A stretch of DNA of 64,000 nucleotides from Malassezia japonica (GCF_029542785.1 NC_083375.1:124001-188000); one strand, 5' to 3'. Shown: positions 1 to 10,259, counted from the first letter of the stretch. Translations and numbers: made by a program. The notes: generated from the sequence alone by a model not told the origin.

Positions 1-3000
1 CCTGGCGGCCAGGCGCCGAGGGCGCACGCAGCTCATCCTTGGCAGGCGATGTACCAGGCGATGTGTCAGCCGCCGGTGCGAGGAACGAAAGCTGCGTCGT
101 GAGGGCCGGCGAGAGGGGCGAGATCTCGCGGTCCTTGCTAGAGTTGGGCACGGGCAAGAGTGGGGGGGCAGCCGGTCGCGTGCTGAACGGATTCGTGCTC
201 GCGTAGTCCGAGCGCGGCTCGGATGTGCCGCTGCGCGGCGGATCTGTGAGCTGCTCGGTGATTGGCGAGAGCTCCGTGTATTGGTGTGCCGCCTGGAAGT
301 CTGAGTTGGCCTGCGACAGGAGCGACACGTCGCCCGTCATCGACTCGCCAGACACGACACGCTCCTTGGGCTGCACAGGCCAGGGGTACACTTGCTCGTG
401 GCGGGGGTTCACCACCGGCGCCGTGACGGTGGTGCGCTGCGCAGGCGCAAGAGGCTTGGGCGCCTCGGGCGCGGGCACCTCTGGGGTTGCGGCAGGCACA
501 ACACGCACCGCCGCCGGTGCGGCCGCCTCACGCGAGGCACTCGTGGGTGCCGACACGGGCGGAGGAGCCGGGCGCTCGCTGCCTGCCGAGGGCTGCGCCG
601 ACCTCTCGTCACGAGGCGTCGAGACGTAGCTCGTCGCTGTGGGGTACGACGACGCGAGCGACGAGGCGGGCGTCGCCTCCTGCGGGCGCGCCTGCTTAAA
701 GGCACCAGCTGTCAGCGTCTGCGACACGGGGCGGGGGCGCTGGCCCTGGAAAGAGTCGCGGGGAAGTGGCGCGTCGCGCGACTCGGGCGATGGTACATTA
801 CGGGCGCGGGCCTCTTTTTCAGCGCGTTCCCATGCCATGGCCTCTTGAGCGGCCTGCTCACGAGCCTCGGCGTGAGCACGCTGGGCTTTGCGTTGGGCCT
901 CGTGCTCGATCTGCGCTTCGTACTCGGCCTTGGCCTTGGCCTGCGCTTCGTATTCGGCCTTGGCCTTGGCCTGCGCTTCGTATTCTGCCTGTGCTTTGGC
1001 CTGTGCTTCGTACTCGGCCTGTGCTTTGGCCTGCGCTTCGTATTCTGCCTGTGCTTTGGCCTGTGCTTCGTACTCGGCCTGTGCTTTGGCCTGTGATTCT
1101 GCCTGTGCCTTGGCCTGTGCTTCGTACTCGGCCTGTGCTTTGGCCTGCGCTTCGGCCTGAGCCTTGGCCTGTGCTTCGTACTCGGCCTGTGCTTTGACCT
1201 GCGATTCGTATTCAGCCTGTGCTTTTGCCTGCGCCTCGTACTCTGCCTGTGCCTTGGCGTCGGCCTTGGCGTCGGCCTTGGCGTCGTACTGCTGCGCTCC
1301 CACCTGTCCGTATACCTGATCAAATGCCGTGCTTGGCTCCCTGTGCCCCTCCAAAGCGGCCTGCGCTTGTTTTACGGGGACTTGTGCCTCGCGTTCGGCG
1401 TGCACCTCGTCCGCGACGGCTCTGCCGACCGCAGTCGGGCGGCGCGATACCGACGCGGGCTGCGTCACCGGCAGCGGAGGCAGTAGCATCGTGTTTTCGC
1501 CGCGCATTCTCGCTGCCATAATATCGTGAAGTTCCTGACGCGTGGTCATGTGGTCTTCGATCGTCACGTCGAGGAACTCGGCCAAGGCGCGATCCAAAAA
1601 GAGGTGGTCCTTGTACGGACCGATCGGGTACGCAAAGAAGGGCGACGTGGGATTACGTGCGTCCCATGCAAACGATCCCGGGCGGCCATAGAGGCGGAAT
1701 GCATCCATGAACGCAATGATCCACTTCATCATTTCCGCATTCGCTCCCCGTGCCTGAGGCGCGCGGAGTTCCGGCATAAACATCACCCAGCCCGTCTTGC
1801 GCGGCCGGTGCGTAGCAGAAAGGACGCCGCTCTGGGGCAGCGATCCCTCGACCTTGAATAGCACCGAGCCTTCGACGAGATCAGGACGCGATGGGTATAC
1901 AGCGTACACGTGTCGCACATGCCAGAGGCTCGCAAAGGGCTTCTTGGCCTTTTTGGATTCGTAAAAGTAGGCGACGGCCGGCGACGCCAACGTGCCCGGC
2001 GGTGGCGCGGGCGGTTCCGGCATGTCGGGAATTGGCGTCGCAGACGCGGCCGACGAGTTGCTCGACAAGGACAGGAGGCTGCTGCGGTCGCCTGCGCCCC
2101 GCTTGAGGAAGCGGCGCAGGCCAGACGCGGGCTCCTCCTCCGACCAGTGGTTCTGCAGCACCATCCAGCACATGCGCCACTCGGTCGAGCCCATAAATCG
2201 CGCGCGCACCCAGCCCTCGTGGCGCCCCCGAACGAGCGGCGAGCGCACCAGGAGCTCGGCGTGATCCGCCTGCTGCTGGGCAGTCGAGCCCTGCATGTTG
2301 CGCACGGCGCTGAGGCGTGCGCGGATCAGCGCACCCGTGTAGATCTCGTCGAGACGCGAGCGTTCCCACGACGCCAGGCGGATCGCATTAATCCATGCCT
2401 GCAGGAAACGATGGCCGAGGTTCAGCCAGTCGATCACGCGCTGGTGGTCGGGGTGCTGTGCGTACTTGGGCGAGAGGCGCTGCTCGACGAGCGACGACTC
2501 GCACGGCGGCGGTGTCGAGAAGCAAAACAGGACCCTGTTGCTCCCTGCCGAGTTCACCGCAAAAACATGGTAGAGCGCGCGGCGCTTGCCCGGCTCCGAG
2601 AACTGGGCCTCGACGTGCAGGCCAATAAAGTCGACGAGCGCGTCGGTGATATTGATAAACGACGGCGGGACTTCTTTGCCCTGCGCTTCGGCCTCGGCGA
2701 GCGCGCGCGACTCCCAGATGCTGAGGACGGTGCCGTTGAGCTGTACGAAGCACTCGGTCCACGTCCTAAACTGGTCCGGGCGGTGTGCAGGCTGGCCGTC
2801 GACCGCGAAAGCGTGGCGTACGAGGAGATAGCCCTCCATGTACAGCTTGCTCTTCTGGGCTTCGTGCAAGTGAAGTGCGCTGCGAAGATCCGCACTCTTG
2901 AACGTGAGTTGCGGCATGGATTGAGCTGAGCTTGCATTGGACGTATTGCGTACGTCCGTCGACATCCGCTGCGACGTCGGGTGCCTGTGTCCAAAACCAT

Positions 3001-3181
3001 TCTCCATCGGTTGGTAGGCACTGAGCGGTCGCATGGAAGTGTAGGTGCTTGACGTGCGCGACTCGGGGCGCTCCATCGAGAGGCGCATGTTGTCGAGCGA
3101 CACTTCCACGCCGTGCATCGCGTTGCTCGCCCCTTCAGCAGTCGATCTGCGCTCCTCGTCCATCATCCCCATACGATCCAT
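1..3181 (-). CDS. Caf120/Skg3-like PH-domain protein (C-terminus beyond window)
   Basis: The frame is open for 1060 codons from the ATG at 3181 to the left edge, so the C-terminus is missing. After a polar N-terminus (about 115 residues) comes a PH-like module starting KLYMEGYLLVRH and continuing RTWTECFVQLNGTVLSIWES and PSFINITDALVDF. This is the pattern of fungal Caf120/Skg3 proteins, which are linked to CCR4-NOT and to the cell cortex. Residues about 630-773 form a charged repeat of the unit AEYEAQAKAQ, probably one long helix, followed by a Pro/Ser/Ala-rich region. No intron is needed. The 239 bp between this start and the next gene probably form a bidirectional promoter with two CACGTG sites. 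The family call is from recognised motifs; the cellular role is inferred. Confidence 0.8.
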   Translation of the reverse strand, partial: MDRMGMMDEERRSTAEGASNAMHGVEVSLDNMRLSMERPESRTSSTYTSMRPLSAYQPMENGFGHRHPTSQRMSTDVRNTSNASSAQSMPQLTFKSADLRSALHLHEAQKSKLYMEGYLLVRHAFAVDGQPAHRPDQFRTWTECFVQLNGTVLSIWESRALAEAEAQGKEVPPSFINITDALVDFIGLHVEAQFSEPGKRRALYHVFAVNSAGSNRVLFCFSTPPPCESSLVEQRLSPKYAQHPDHQRVIDWLNLGHRFLQAWINAIRLASWERSRLDEIYTGALIRARLSAVRNMQGSTAQQQADHAELLVRSPLVRGRHEGWVRARFMGSTEWRMCWMVLQNHWSEEEPASGLRRFLKRGAGDRSSLLSLSSNSSAASATPIPDMPEPPAPPPGTLASPAVAYFYESKKAKKPFASLWHVRHVYAVYPSRPDLVEGSVLFKVEGSLPQSGVLSATHRPRKTGWVMFMPELRAPQARGANAEMMKWIIAFMDAFRLYGRPGSFAWDARNPTSPFFAYPIGPYKDHLFLDRALAEFLDVTIEDHMTTRQELHDIMAARMRGENTMLLPPLPVTQPASVSRRPTAVGRAVADEVHAEREAQVPVKQAQAALEGHREPSTAFDQVYGQVGAQQYDAKADAKADAKAQAEYEAQAKAQAEYESQVKAQAEYEAQAKAQAEAQAKAQAEYEAQAKAQAESQAKAQAEYEAQAKAQAEYEAQAKAQAEYEAQAKAQAEYEAQAKAKAEYEAQAKAKAEYEAQIEHEAQRKAQRAHAEAREQAAQEAMAWERAEKEARARNVPSPESRDAPLPRDSFQGQRPRPVSQTLTAGAFKQARPQEATPASSLASSYPTATSYVSTPRDERSAQPSAGSERPAPPPVSAPTSASREAAAPAAVRVVPAATPEVPAPEAPKPLAPAQRTTVTAPVVNPRHEQVYPWPVQPKERVVSGESMTGDVSLLSQANSDFQAAHQYTELSPITEQLTDPPRSGTSEPRSDYASTNPFSTRPAAPPLLPVPNSSKDREISPLSPALTTQLSFLAPAADTSPGTSPAKDELRAPSAPGRQ
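860..1290 (-). repeat. Coding tandem repeat, unit AEYEAQAKAQ
   Basis: About 430 bp inside the Caf120-like gene encode degenerate copies of a ten-residue Ala/Gln/Glu/Lys unit, AEYEAQAKAQ, with variants such as AESQAKAQ and a short ADAK run at the N-terminal edge. On the + strand it reads as alternating GCTTTGGCCTG and CTTCGTATTC blocks. The other frames give Arg/Pro-rich or Ala/Cys-rich shadows. Slippage could vary the copy number between strains. Confidence 0.85.
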
Positions 3182-3299
3182 CCTCACAGCCCACGCACAG
3201 GGACAAGGACTGCGCCCAATGAATGCGTGTTACACGCGTGTCACTGGCCGCTTCGCCTGGGCTGTGCGCCGGATCACCGATGCCAACACACCCGATCTC

Positions 3300-3334
3300 C
3301 ACGTGGCCCTCCGGTCCGGTCGTTTCATCACGTG
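3300..3334. promoter_or_regulatory. Two CACGTG elements
   Basis: CACGTG at 3300-3305 and again at 3329-3334 (as TCACGTGA), between the divergent starts of the Caf120-like gene (3181) and the ABC transporter (3421). It is a possible site for a Cbf1-type bHLH factor. Confidence 0.5.
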
Positions 3335-3420
3335 ACCGGTCTAGGTCCTCGCCGTGGCGGCGGGATTAAGTGAGGGGCGTTTTCGGGGTTTCTCGGTCAC
3401 GAACGCTGCTGCGCGGCACC

Positions 3421-5895
3421 ATGGCGGCTCAGTCGAAACTCGAGCAGGTATGGCAGCCGACGATGCTGCATCGTCGCACGCGTGCCATTGCTCTACTGCT
3501 GCTTCTAGTGCTTACCCTAGGTCGTAAGCAGGCCCTGCAGTGGGTCCAGAAGCACACCGGCAAGCTCGAAGGGGTCTCGGCCAAGGTCAAGTATGCCAAG
3601 AACCAGAAGCCGAAGATGAGCATCGAGGAGGGTCACGAGAAGCTCTATATCCCTTCGGGTAAGAACGATGGGAGCGTCGACCTTCTTGTGCCGTTCCGCG
3701 GCCGCGTCACCGAGGTGCCGATCAAGCCGACGTCGCAAAAGACGTTCGATAGCAACTACCCGATCTTTGCGCTGCCCCCGCCTGTCACGCGCGAGACGAT
3801 GAAGCGCCGCACGTCGATGCTGGGCTTCTTTGGCGGTGCTTCGCGTAAGCAGCTGACCAAGATCCGCGAAGAAGAGGCCAAGATCACGCCCGAGGCGGGT
3901 GAGAGCATCACGAGCGCCAGTGCGCTGCGTGTGGGTGTCGACCGCGAGTTCTTCCGCCAGCTCCGTGCGCTGTTCCGCATCATGATCCCCAACCTGAAGA
4001 CGAAGGAGGTGTTTATCTTTGTGCTGCACACATTCTTCCTGGTGATGCGCACCTATCTGTCGCTGTTGGTGGCCCGGCTTGACGGTGCGATTGTCAAGTC
4101 GCTCATTTCCGCCGATGGCCCCGGCTTCCTCCGTGGTCTTGGCCTGTGGTTTGCGCTATCGGTTCCTGCGACATACACGAACGCGATGATCCGCTACCTG
4201 CAGTCGAAGCTCTCGATCGGTTTCCGTACGCGTCTCACGCGCTACGTCAACGACCTGTACCTCTCGGCGAACCGCAACTACTACAAGGTGTTGAACCTCG
4301 ACAACCGTCTCGAGGCTGTGTCGCAGTACATTACTTCGGACATTGCGCACTTCTGTGACGTGATCTCGGAGCTCTACTCCAACATCTCGAAGCCCGTGTT
4401 GGACATTGTCATTTTCCTGGGCCAGATTGGTGCGAGCTTGGGTGTGCGTGGTATGGCCGGTGTGATGGTGAGCTACTACGTGGCCTCGTTGTCGCTCCGT
4501 GCTGTTTCGCCGCCGTTCGGTAAGCTGGCCGCGATTGAGGCCAAGCTCGAGGGTCAGTTCCGCAACGCGCACAGCCGTCTAATTATCAACGCCGAGGAGA
4601 TTGCCTTCTACAACGGTGCCTCGACCGAGGAGGGTATTCTGCAGCGTATGCGCAAGGAGCTGATTCGCCATACCAAGTCGATCATGCGCCTGCGTATCGG
4701 CTACACCTTTACCGAGGACTTTGTGCTGAAGTACACCTGGTCGGCCATCGGCTACATGGTCATGGCCGTCCCCTCCTTTGCGAAGCGTGCGAAGGCCGAG
4801 GCAGATGCTGCGAGCGGCAAGGCGCACGAGGAGCAGGTCAACAAGGGTATTGCGAACGAGACCGAGTCCTACATCTCCAACCGCCGCCTGCTGTTGTCGC
4901 TGGCCGACGCGGGAAGTCGCTTGATGTACAGCTACAAGGGGATTGCCGAGCTCGCCGGTCAGACGTCGCGTGTCTACTCGTTGATCTCTACGCTGCACCT
5001 GCTCGACCACGACGTGTACCAGAGCGTGCCGCGCCCCAAGGACCTGCCTGCGTCGGAGCCCTTCTTCGACCTGGGCCACCTGCACGGCAAGACGATTGTC
5101 GACAAGGACTACGTCAAGCTGATCAACGCCCCGATTGTCACGCCTGCTCCGGGTCAGGAGCGTGGTGGTGAGCTGCTGGTCAAGGACCTGAACCTCACCT
5201 CGAACCCCGGCGACCACATCATGATCACCGGTCCGAACGGTGTGGGTAAGACGGCCATTGCGCGTGTTCTTGCGAACCTCTGGCCGCTGTTTAACGGCGA
5301 GATGGAGAAGCCGCGCAACGAGGACATGATCTTCCTGCCCCAGCGCCCCTACCTCACGACCGAGAGTCTGCGCAACCAGGTCATCTACCCGTACTCCTAC
5401 CAGGAGCACATTGCCTCGGGCCGCACCGACGAAGACCTGATGGAGATCCTCAAGCACGTGCACCTTGCCTACCTGCCTGACCGCGAGGGCGGCTGGGCTA
5501 CGCGCAAGGAGTGGAAGGACGTGCTGTCGGGTGGTGAGAAGCAGCGCATGGGTATGGCCCGCCTGTTCTACCACAACCCCAAGTACGCCGTGCTGGATGA
5601 GTGCACGTCGGCCGTCTCGACGGACGTCGAGGGTCTGATGTACGCCCACGCCAAGGACCTGGGCATCACGCTCATTACCATCTCCCACCGCCCGTCGCTG
5701 TTCAAGTACCACACGTACCTGCTCGACCTCAAGGGCGAGCACGGCGGCTACGAGATCATCAACCTTGTTGGTGACCAGGAGGAGCAGACGCTCGACCAGG
5801 AGCTTGCCGACCTCGACGCGAAGCTGTCCGAGGTGGACGACTGGAAGTCGCGCCTGACCGACATCCATAAGGAGCTCTCGTTCAGCAAGTCGTAG
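3421..5895 (+). CDS. Peroxisomal ABC half-transporter (ABCD / PXA1-PXA2 family)
   Basis: 824 aa half-transporter of the ABCD family, which imports long-chain acyl-CoAs or fatty acids into peroxisomes for beta-oxidation. The N-terminus has a short hydrophobic segment (ALLLLLVLTL). The membrane domain holds the EAA-like motif NAEEIAFYNGAS. The nucleotide-binding domain shows Walker A GPNGVGKT, signature LSGGEKQRMGMARLF and Walker B YAVLDECTSAV. The length is close to yeast Pxa1 and Pxa2, and one half means it must dimerise. I cannot decide between Pxa1 and Pxa2. The start at 3421 has a strong context (CACCATGG) and matches the family N-terminus; an upstream in-frame ATG-less extension to 3370 is unlikely. 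No introns. Confidence 0.93.
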   Translation: MAAQSKLEQVWQPTMLHRRTRAIALLLLLVLTLGRKQALQWVQKHTGKLEGVSAKVKYAKNQKPKMSIEEGHEKLYIPSGKNDGSVDLLVPFRGRVTEVPIKPTSQKTFDSNYPIFALPPPVTRETMKRRTSMLGFFGGASRKQLTKIREEEAKITPEAGESITSASALRVGVDREFFRQLRALFRIMIPNLKTKEVFIFVLHTFFLVMRTYLSLLVARLDGAIVKSLISADGPGFLRGLGLWFALSVPATYTNAMIRYLQSKLSIGFRTRLTRYVNDLYLSANRNYYKVLNLDNRLEAVSQYITSDIAHFCDVISELYSNISKPVLDIVIFLGQIGASLGVRGMAGVMVSYYVASLSLRAVSPPFGKLAAIEAKLEGQFRNAHSRLIINAEEIAFYNGASTEEGILQRMRKELIRHTKSIMRLRIGYTFTEDFVLKYTWSAIGYMVMAVPSFAKRAKAEADAASGKAHEEQVNKGIANETESYISNRRLLLSLADAGSRLMYSYKGIAELAGQTSRVYSLISTLHLLDHDVYQSVPRPKDLPASEPFFDLGHLHGKTIVDKDYVKLINAPIVTPAPGQERGGELLVKDLNLTSNPGDHIMITGPNGVGKTAIARVLANLWPLFNGEMEKPRNEDMIFLPQRPYLTTESLRNQVIYPYSYQEHIASGRTDEDLMEILKHVHLAYLPDREGGWATRKEWKDVLSGGEKQRMGMARLFYHNPKYAVLDECTSAVSTDVEGLMYAHAKDLGITLITISHRPSLFKYHTYLLDLKGEHGGYEIINLVGDQEEQTLDQELADLDAKLSEVDDWKSRLTDIHKELSFSKS

Positions 5896-5936
5896 ATGAA
5901 AATATTTCGGATTCTATCACGCCCGTGCACTTTCCC

Positions 5937-6977
5937 ATGACTCCCATGGCTACCACGCTCCGTGCGCCACTCGTGACTGGGCCGATGGCCGGCGCGGCCG
6001 GCGGCGCGCTCGCCGCCGCCGTGTCGAAAGGCGGCGGCCTCGGCTTTATGGGCGCAGGCTACTACAACCTGCAGAAACTCCACGAAGAGGTCGCCCAGGC
6101 GCGCGCCGTCTTTCCGAGCGGCCGCCTCCCAATCGGCATCGGCTTCCTGACGTGGCGCCTGACCAAGCTGGGCCAGAGCGATGCACGGGCACTGGTCGAT
6201 GCGGCGATCGAAAGCGCCCCGGCCGCCCTCTGGTTCTCGTACGGAGCCAAGGGCGAGTCCGAGTCCTGGTGCTCGTACGCCAAGCAGAAAGACGCCTCCC
6301 TCGAGCTCTACGTCACGGCCAACACCCTCCAGGAGGCACGCGACGCGGAGCAGAACAAGGACATTGACGTGATCGTCGTGCAGGGCCACGAGGCAGGCGG
6401 CCACGGCCTCGGACGCGCGCCGCCGCGCGACGTGCTCCTCAAAGACGTGCTGGGCTCGCGCACGAGCCAGGACAAGCGCGTGCTCTCCGCCGGCGGCCTC
6501 GCGGACGGCAACGATATTGCCGCGCAGCTCGCCCTCGGTGCGGACGGCGTCGTGCTCGGCACGCGCTTCCTGCTCACCCCGGAAGCCGCCTACTTGGACG
6601 ACCAGAAGCAGCTCCTGGTACGCGCCGGGTCGCAGGACACGGTCCGCAGCATGGCCTTTGACGATGCGCGCGGCACGATCGGCTGGCCGGAGGGAATTGA
6701 CGGCCGCGGCCTCCGCTGCGCGACCGTCGACGAGTACGAGCAGGCCGCCGCCGCCCACCCGGGCCTCGCGACCGTGCCCGGGATTGAGGCGCGCCAGGAG
6801 CGCTACCGCCAGGCGCAGACGAACGGTGAGACGGAGCGCCTCGTTACCTGGTCGGGCACCGGTGTCGGCGCGATGCACGACATCGTCCCGGCTGCGGAGC
6901 TTGTCGAGCGCCTCGCGCACGACGCCCGCACCGCCCTCCACCGCGCCGCGGCGCGATGCGGCGCTCGGACCCCGTAG
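5937..6977 (+). CDS. Nitronate monooxygenase (2-nitropropane dioxygenase family)
   Basis: 346 aa FMN-dependent TIM-barrel enzyme that oxidises alkyl nitronates. Visible family motifs are the N-terminal APLVTGPMAG substrate/FMN segment, VQGHEAGGHG with the conserved His of class I enzymes, and SAGGLADGNDIAAQLALGADGVVLGTRFL, the phosphate-binding end of the barrel. ATG at 5937 is chosen; a second ATG at 5946 is in a good context and equally possible. It begins only 41 bp after the ABC transporter stop, on the same strand. No signal peptide or intron is seen. The physiological substrate cannot be told from sequence. Confidence 0.9.
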   Translation: MTPMATTLRAPLVTGPMAGAAGGALAAAVSKGGGLGFMGAGYYNLQKLHEEVAQARAVFPSGRLPIGIGFLTWRLTKLGQSDARALVDAAIESAPAALWFSYGAKGESESWCSYAKQKDASLELYVTANTLQEARDAEQNKDIDVIVVQGHEAGGHGLGRAPPRDVLLKDVLGSRTSQDKRVLSAGGLADGNDIAAQLALGADGVVLGTRFLLTPEAAYLDDQKQLLVRAGSQDTVRSMAFDDARGTIGWPEGIDGRGLRCATVDEYEQAAAAHPGLATVPGIEARQERYRQAQTNGETERLVTWSGTGVGAMHDIVPAAELVERLAHDARTALHRAAARCGARTP

Positions 6978-6984
6978 AAAGAAC

Positions 6985-6990
6985 CACGTG
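6985..6990. promoter_or_regulatory. CACGTG element
   Basis: CACGTG 20 bp upstream of the VRG4 start codon and 8 bp after the preceding stop. Confidence 0.45.
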
Positions 6991-7009
6991 GCTTCTCCTC
7001 GTGCGTACC

Positions 7010-8339
7010 ATGGCTGGACCGGAGAACGCGGCCGGCCGCGACGAAGAGGCGCTCGAGCTGGGCACCTTGCGCGGAAAGACAGAGCCTGGTGCAGAGAGTG
7101 AATCGTCCCAGGCGCGCCTGCTGAGTGACGAGCGCTCCAGCGCTGCGCCGCGTGCCGAGAGCGGCTCGGCAGCGAGCGCCGTTGCGCCTGTGCTGAGCTA
7201 CTGCGCGGCTAGTATTTCGATGACGGTGATCAACAAGGTGCGTAGTGTTCCTGACGCAGTTCACGGTCTCGGGTGCGGACTTCACGATGAACCTTCTGGT
7301 GCTCCTGTGCCAGTGCTCGGTCGGCGTGCTGATGGTCTATGCAGCCAAGCTCCTCGGTTGGATTAAGCTGCGCGACGTCAACTCGCGCGACGTCAAGACT
7401 TGGTTCCCCATTTCGACCATGCTGGTGTTTGTGATCTGGACGGGAAGCAAGGCGCTGCAGTATATGGACATCCCTATCTACACCATCTTTAAGAACTTGA
7501 CCATTATTCTTATCGCCTACGGCGAGGTGCTCTGGTTCGACGGGCGGATCACGCGCCTGATCTTTACCTCGTTTGTGCTCATGGTATTTTCTTCGGTCGT
7601 TGCGGCGTGGCCGGATATCAGCAGCTCGCTCGCGCCATCGACCATGCTGCACGCACGCGCCGCGGGCAACGCGCTGGGCGTCTACACCTCGTCGGCCGCG
7701 CCGACGCCGGTGTCGGTGCCCGCCGCCGCGTCCTGGTCCGGCCTGGGACAGAGCGGTTACTTTTGGATGCTCGCCAACTGCCTGGTGAGCGCGACGTATG
7801 TGCTGGTGATGCGCAAGCGTATCAAGCTCACCGGCTTCAAGGACTGGGACACGATGTTTTACAACAACCTGCTTTCCATCCCGGTGCTGGTCATCATGTC
7901 GCTCGCAGTGGAGAACTGGAGCTCGGCGACGCTGCAGCGCAACTTTCCCGAGGACCGTCGCGCGGGGCTCATGTTTGCCATCTTTTTGTCGGGCACGGGC
8001 GGTGTGTTTATCAGCTACACGACCGCGTGGTGCATCCGTACGACCAGCAGCACGACCTACAGCATGGTCGGCGCGCTGAACAAGCTCCCGCTGGCATTGA
8101 GCGGCATGGTATTCTTTGGCAACAAGGTCACGATCTACAACTCGCTCGGCATCGCGCTTGGCTTCCTCGCGGGCATCATCTACGCGGTCGGCAAAAATAA
8201 GCAGGCCGAGTCCTCGCGCCTGGCCAACACGGCAGCGACGGGTGTCGAGTCTTCGCGGCAGACCGCTGGTGGCGGGCACGTCTCGGACCCCAAAGGCGTC
8301 ATTCCCACCCACACTCGCCAGCACGACCGCTCCGAATAG
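7010..8339 (+). CDS. VRG4: Golgi GDP-mannose transporter
   Basis: 435 aa, exons 7010-7237 and 7260-8339, with a 22-nt intron between. Spliced, the first membrane helix reads [18 protein letters not shown], which aligns without gap to Vrg4 (TNKYVLSGTDFNMN). The GALNKLP motif of GDP-mannose binding is present near the C-terminus, with FGNKV and GIALGF after it. About ten hydrophobic helices are visible. The role is antiport of GDP-mannose into the Golgi lumen for mannosylation. The long polar N-terminus is cytosolic. Skipping the splice would shift the frame. The start has context TACCATGG. Confidence 0.95.
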
Positions 8340-8392
8340 CGCTGTAGAAATCCGTCCAATTTCCTATAACCTCCACCCGAACGAACGACACG

Positions 8393-9768
8393 ATGCGGGC
8401 CGAGGCGCCGCTCCGGACGCCGCGCCCGCGCAATGCGCCGAATACGCGGCAGATGGAACTGCATGAGCCAGAGTCGTTGCTGATGCTGCTCAACTTGGTA
8501 GGTCGTGTGCGCTCACCAGATTTCCTCGCCGACATCGACGTCGGACGAGCGCATGTACGCGTTGGTCCAGCTCGAGCACTTTCTCGCGGAGCGCGTCCTC
8601 ACCCGCCTGCCGGACCTCAAGCGGAATGCACGCGAGCACGGGATGCGCAGGAATACATACAATATCGAGATCGATCGCTGCTGCGACTGGTCCGTGCCGG
8701 TCCAGGACGCACGGCTATACAGTACGTCGTCTCGCTCACCCAGTTGCGGAACAAATCCTCGCCCACATTAGCCGCGTGCATATTCTGCTCCAGACACAGG
8801 CACGCAACAGCAGTGAGGAAGAGAGCGCATCGGTGCCCGGTGCACACCGCGAACTGCGCACGCTCGCGTCGGAAATGGGGTGCGCTTTGTCGCTCCTGCA
8901 GGGCATGTGCCTGACGCACTATCCCAGCAAGCACCTGTGCTCGACACGCAGCGCGTTTGACCTTCTGCTCGCGATCGTCGACGTGTCATACAGCCAGGCG
9001 ACCGACGAAAGCTCACCGCTCCGGCTCCTTGCCTCCCACGCGCTCGACACGCTGATGTGCACGCTAGTCGACGCCACGACCGAGGTCCGCAGCCTATTCG
9101 AACACGCCAAGGGCCCCTCGATCGTGCGCCGCGTCATGAACCGGCATCAACGCGCACACAATGAGCTGGACGTGACTGGCGCCAAATGCTTTGAATTCCT
9201 CCTCTTCTATCTCCAGGCCAAGGCGTTTGAGGAGCAGGTGAGCGGCCAGCGCGCCAGCGACGAGCTGCCTACGTCTGTCTTTGAGCCGCCGCCCACGCCG
9301 GCGATGCGCTCGCGCCAGACACCGTCACAGACGCCGTTTCATACACCGATGGCGACGCCACGCCAGCACGTCCGTGTCCTCTCGCACGGATCGCCTTCCA
9401 AGCAGGCGCAGGCGGGCCGTGCGCCGTTTGGCAAACTTGATACTGACGCGAATCCGTTCGGCAACGAGGGCCACGAGGGCCGAAGGCACCTACGCACGCG
9501 CAGCACCGACGAGCGCCGCCATCTACGGACACGCAGCACCGATATTCCGGCCGACTTGCTACGGACGCCGCGTGCACTTCCGCGGCCGGTGCGCGACGTA
9601 TCGCCCTCGCGCCGCACGCCGCGCGCACGCCCCGACGCACAGGAGGCATCACCAGAAAAAGAGCAAGCGCCGCGCTACCCCACCTCCCCCCGCAAAGACG
9701 CCCTGCGCTTCGAGGGGCTCGGCGTTCATACCCCCGACGAGCCGTCCGACGCCCCACGCCGCTGGTAA
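8393..9768 (+). CDS. Cdc14-type septation initiation network component (PF08045-like)
   Basis: 443 aa from three exons: 8393-8497, 8520-8721, 8744-9768, with two 22-nt introns. The N-terminal 220 residues resemble fission yeast Cdc14, the SIN protein that partners the Sid1 kinase; it is not the phosphatase of the same name. Supporting motifs: ERMYALVQLEHFLAERVL, PLRLLASHALDTLMCTLVD, VRSLFEHAKGP and the family hallmark KCFEFLLFYLQ. The C-terminal 200 residues are low complexity with many TP and SP sites (SRQTPSQTPFHTP, RTRSTDERRHLRTRSTD), likely phosphorylated. It belongs to the pathway coupling mitotic exit to cytokinesis. Confidence 0.8.
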
Positions 9769-9770
9769 AT

Positions 9771-9776
9771 CACGTG
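9771..9776. promoter_or_regulatory. CACGTG element
   Basis: CACGTG immediately after the SIN gene stop and about 95 bp upstream of the SmE start. Confidence 0.45.
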
Positions 9777-9869
9777 CTCATTTTGCGACGAGCGGTGTCG
9801 CGATCCGCTCACGACGACGACGACCTCTGCGTAGCTTGTTGGTTGTACTCGGTGTAGATAATCGCAGTC

Positions 9870-10259
9870 ATGTCCGGTCGTCAACATAAGGTGATGGTCC
9901 AGCCCATCAATGTCATTTTCCGGCACTTGCAGCAGCAGTCGCGCGTGTCGCTGTGGCTGTATGACAACACGGATTTCCGTATCGAGGGCAAGATTATTGT
10001 GCGTGCTTTCCCGCTCACCCAGGGATTTGACGAGTTTATGAATGTGACCTTGGCCGAGGCCGAGGAGGTGCGGTGCACCCCGGGAAAAGAACGCAAGGAG
10101 CTCGGTACGTTTTTTCCATTTTCGACGAACAGATGCTGACACTCTATTTGCGCCGCTGCGCAATTCTTCTACAGGACGGCTATTGCTCAAGGGCGACAAT
10201 ATCGTACGTACACGCTCCGTGCCACGCTAACCCAGACGCTGATCCAGCCGGCGTTGTAG
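9870..10259 (+). CDS. SME1: Spliceosomal Sm protein E
   Basis: 87 aa from four exons: 9870-9998, 10023-10104, 10175-10203, 10236-10259. Spliced sequence [20 protein letters not shown]...[23 protein letters not shown]...[20 protein letters not shown] matches SmE end to end, with Sm1 (IEGKIIGFDEFMN) and Sm2 (LLLKGDNI). It is a core of U1, U2, U4 and U5 snRNPs. Introns are 24, 70 and 32 nt. The first is in frame and free of stops, so unspliced RNA would insert eight residues inside Sm1. The intron set is longer than in most neighbours, which is notable in a splicing factor. Confidence 0.95.

Noticed and set aside
712..1323. Basic repeat protein RPKHRPSTKHRPKHRQ on the - strand
   Set aside because: Another frame of the AEYEAQAKAQ repeat in the Caf120-like gene, which continues in frame from an ATG at 3181.
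5964..6977. Foreign origin of the nitronate monooxygenase
   Set aside because: The gene family is often bacterial, but base composition and strand context match neighbours and fungi have it; without a tree I make no transfer claim.
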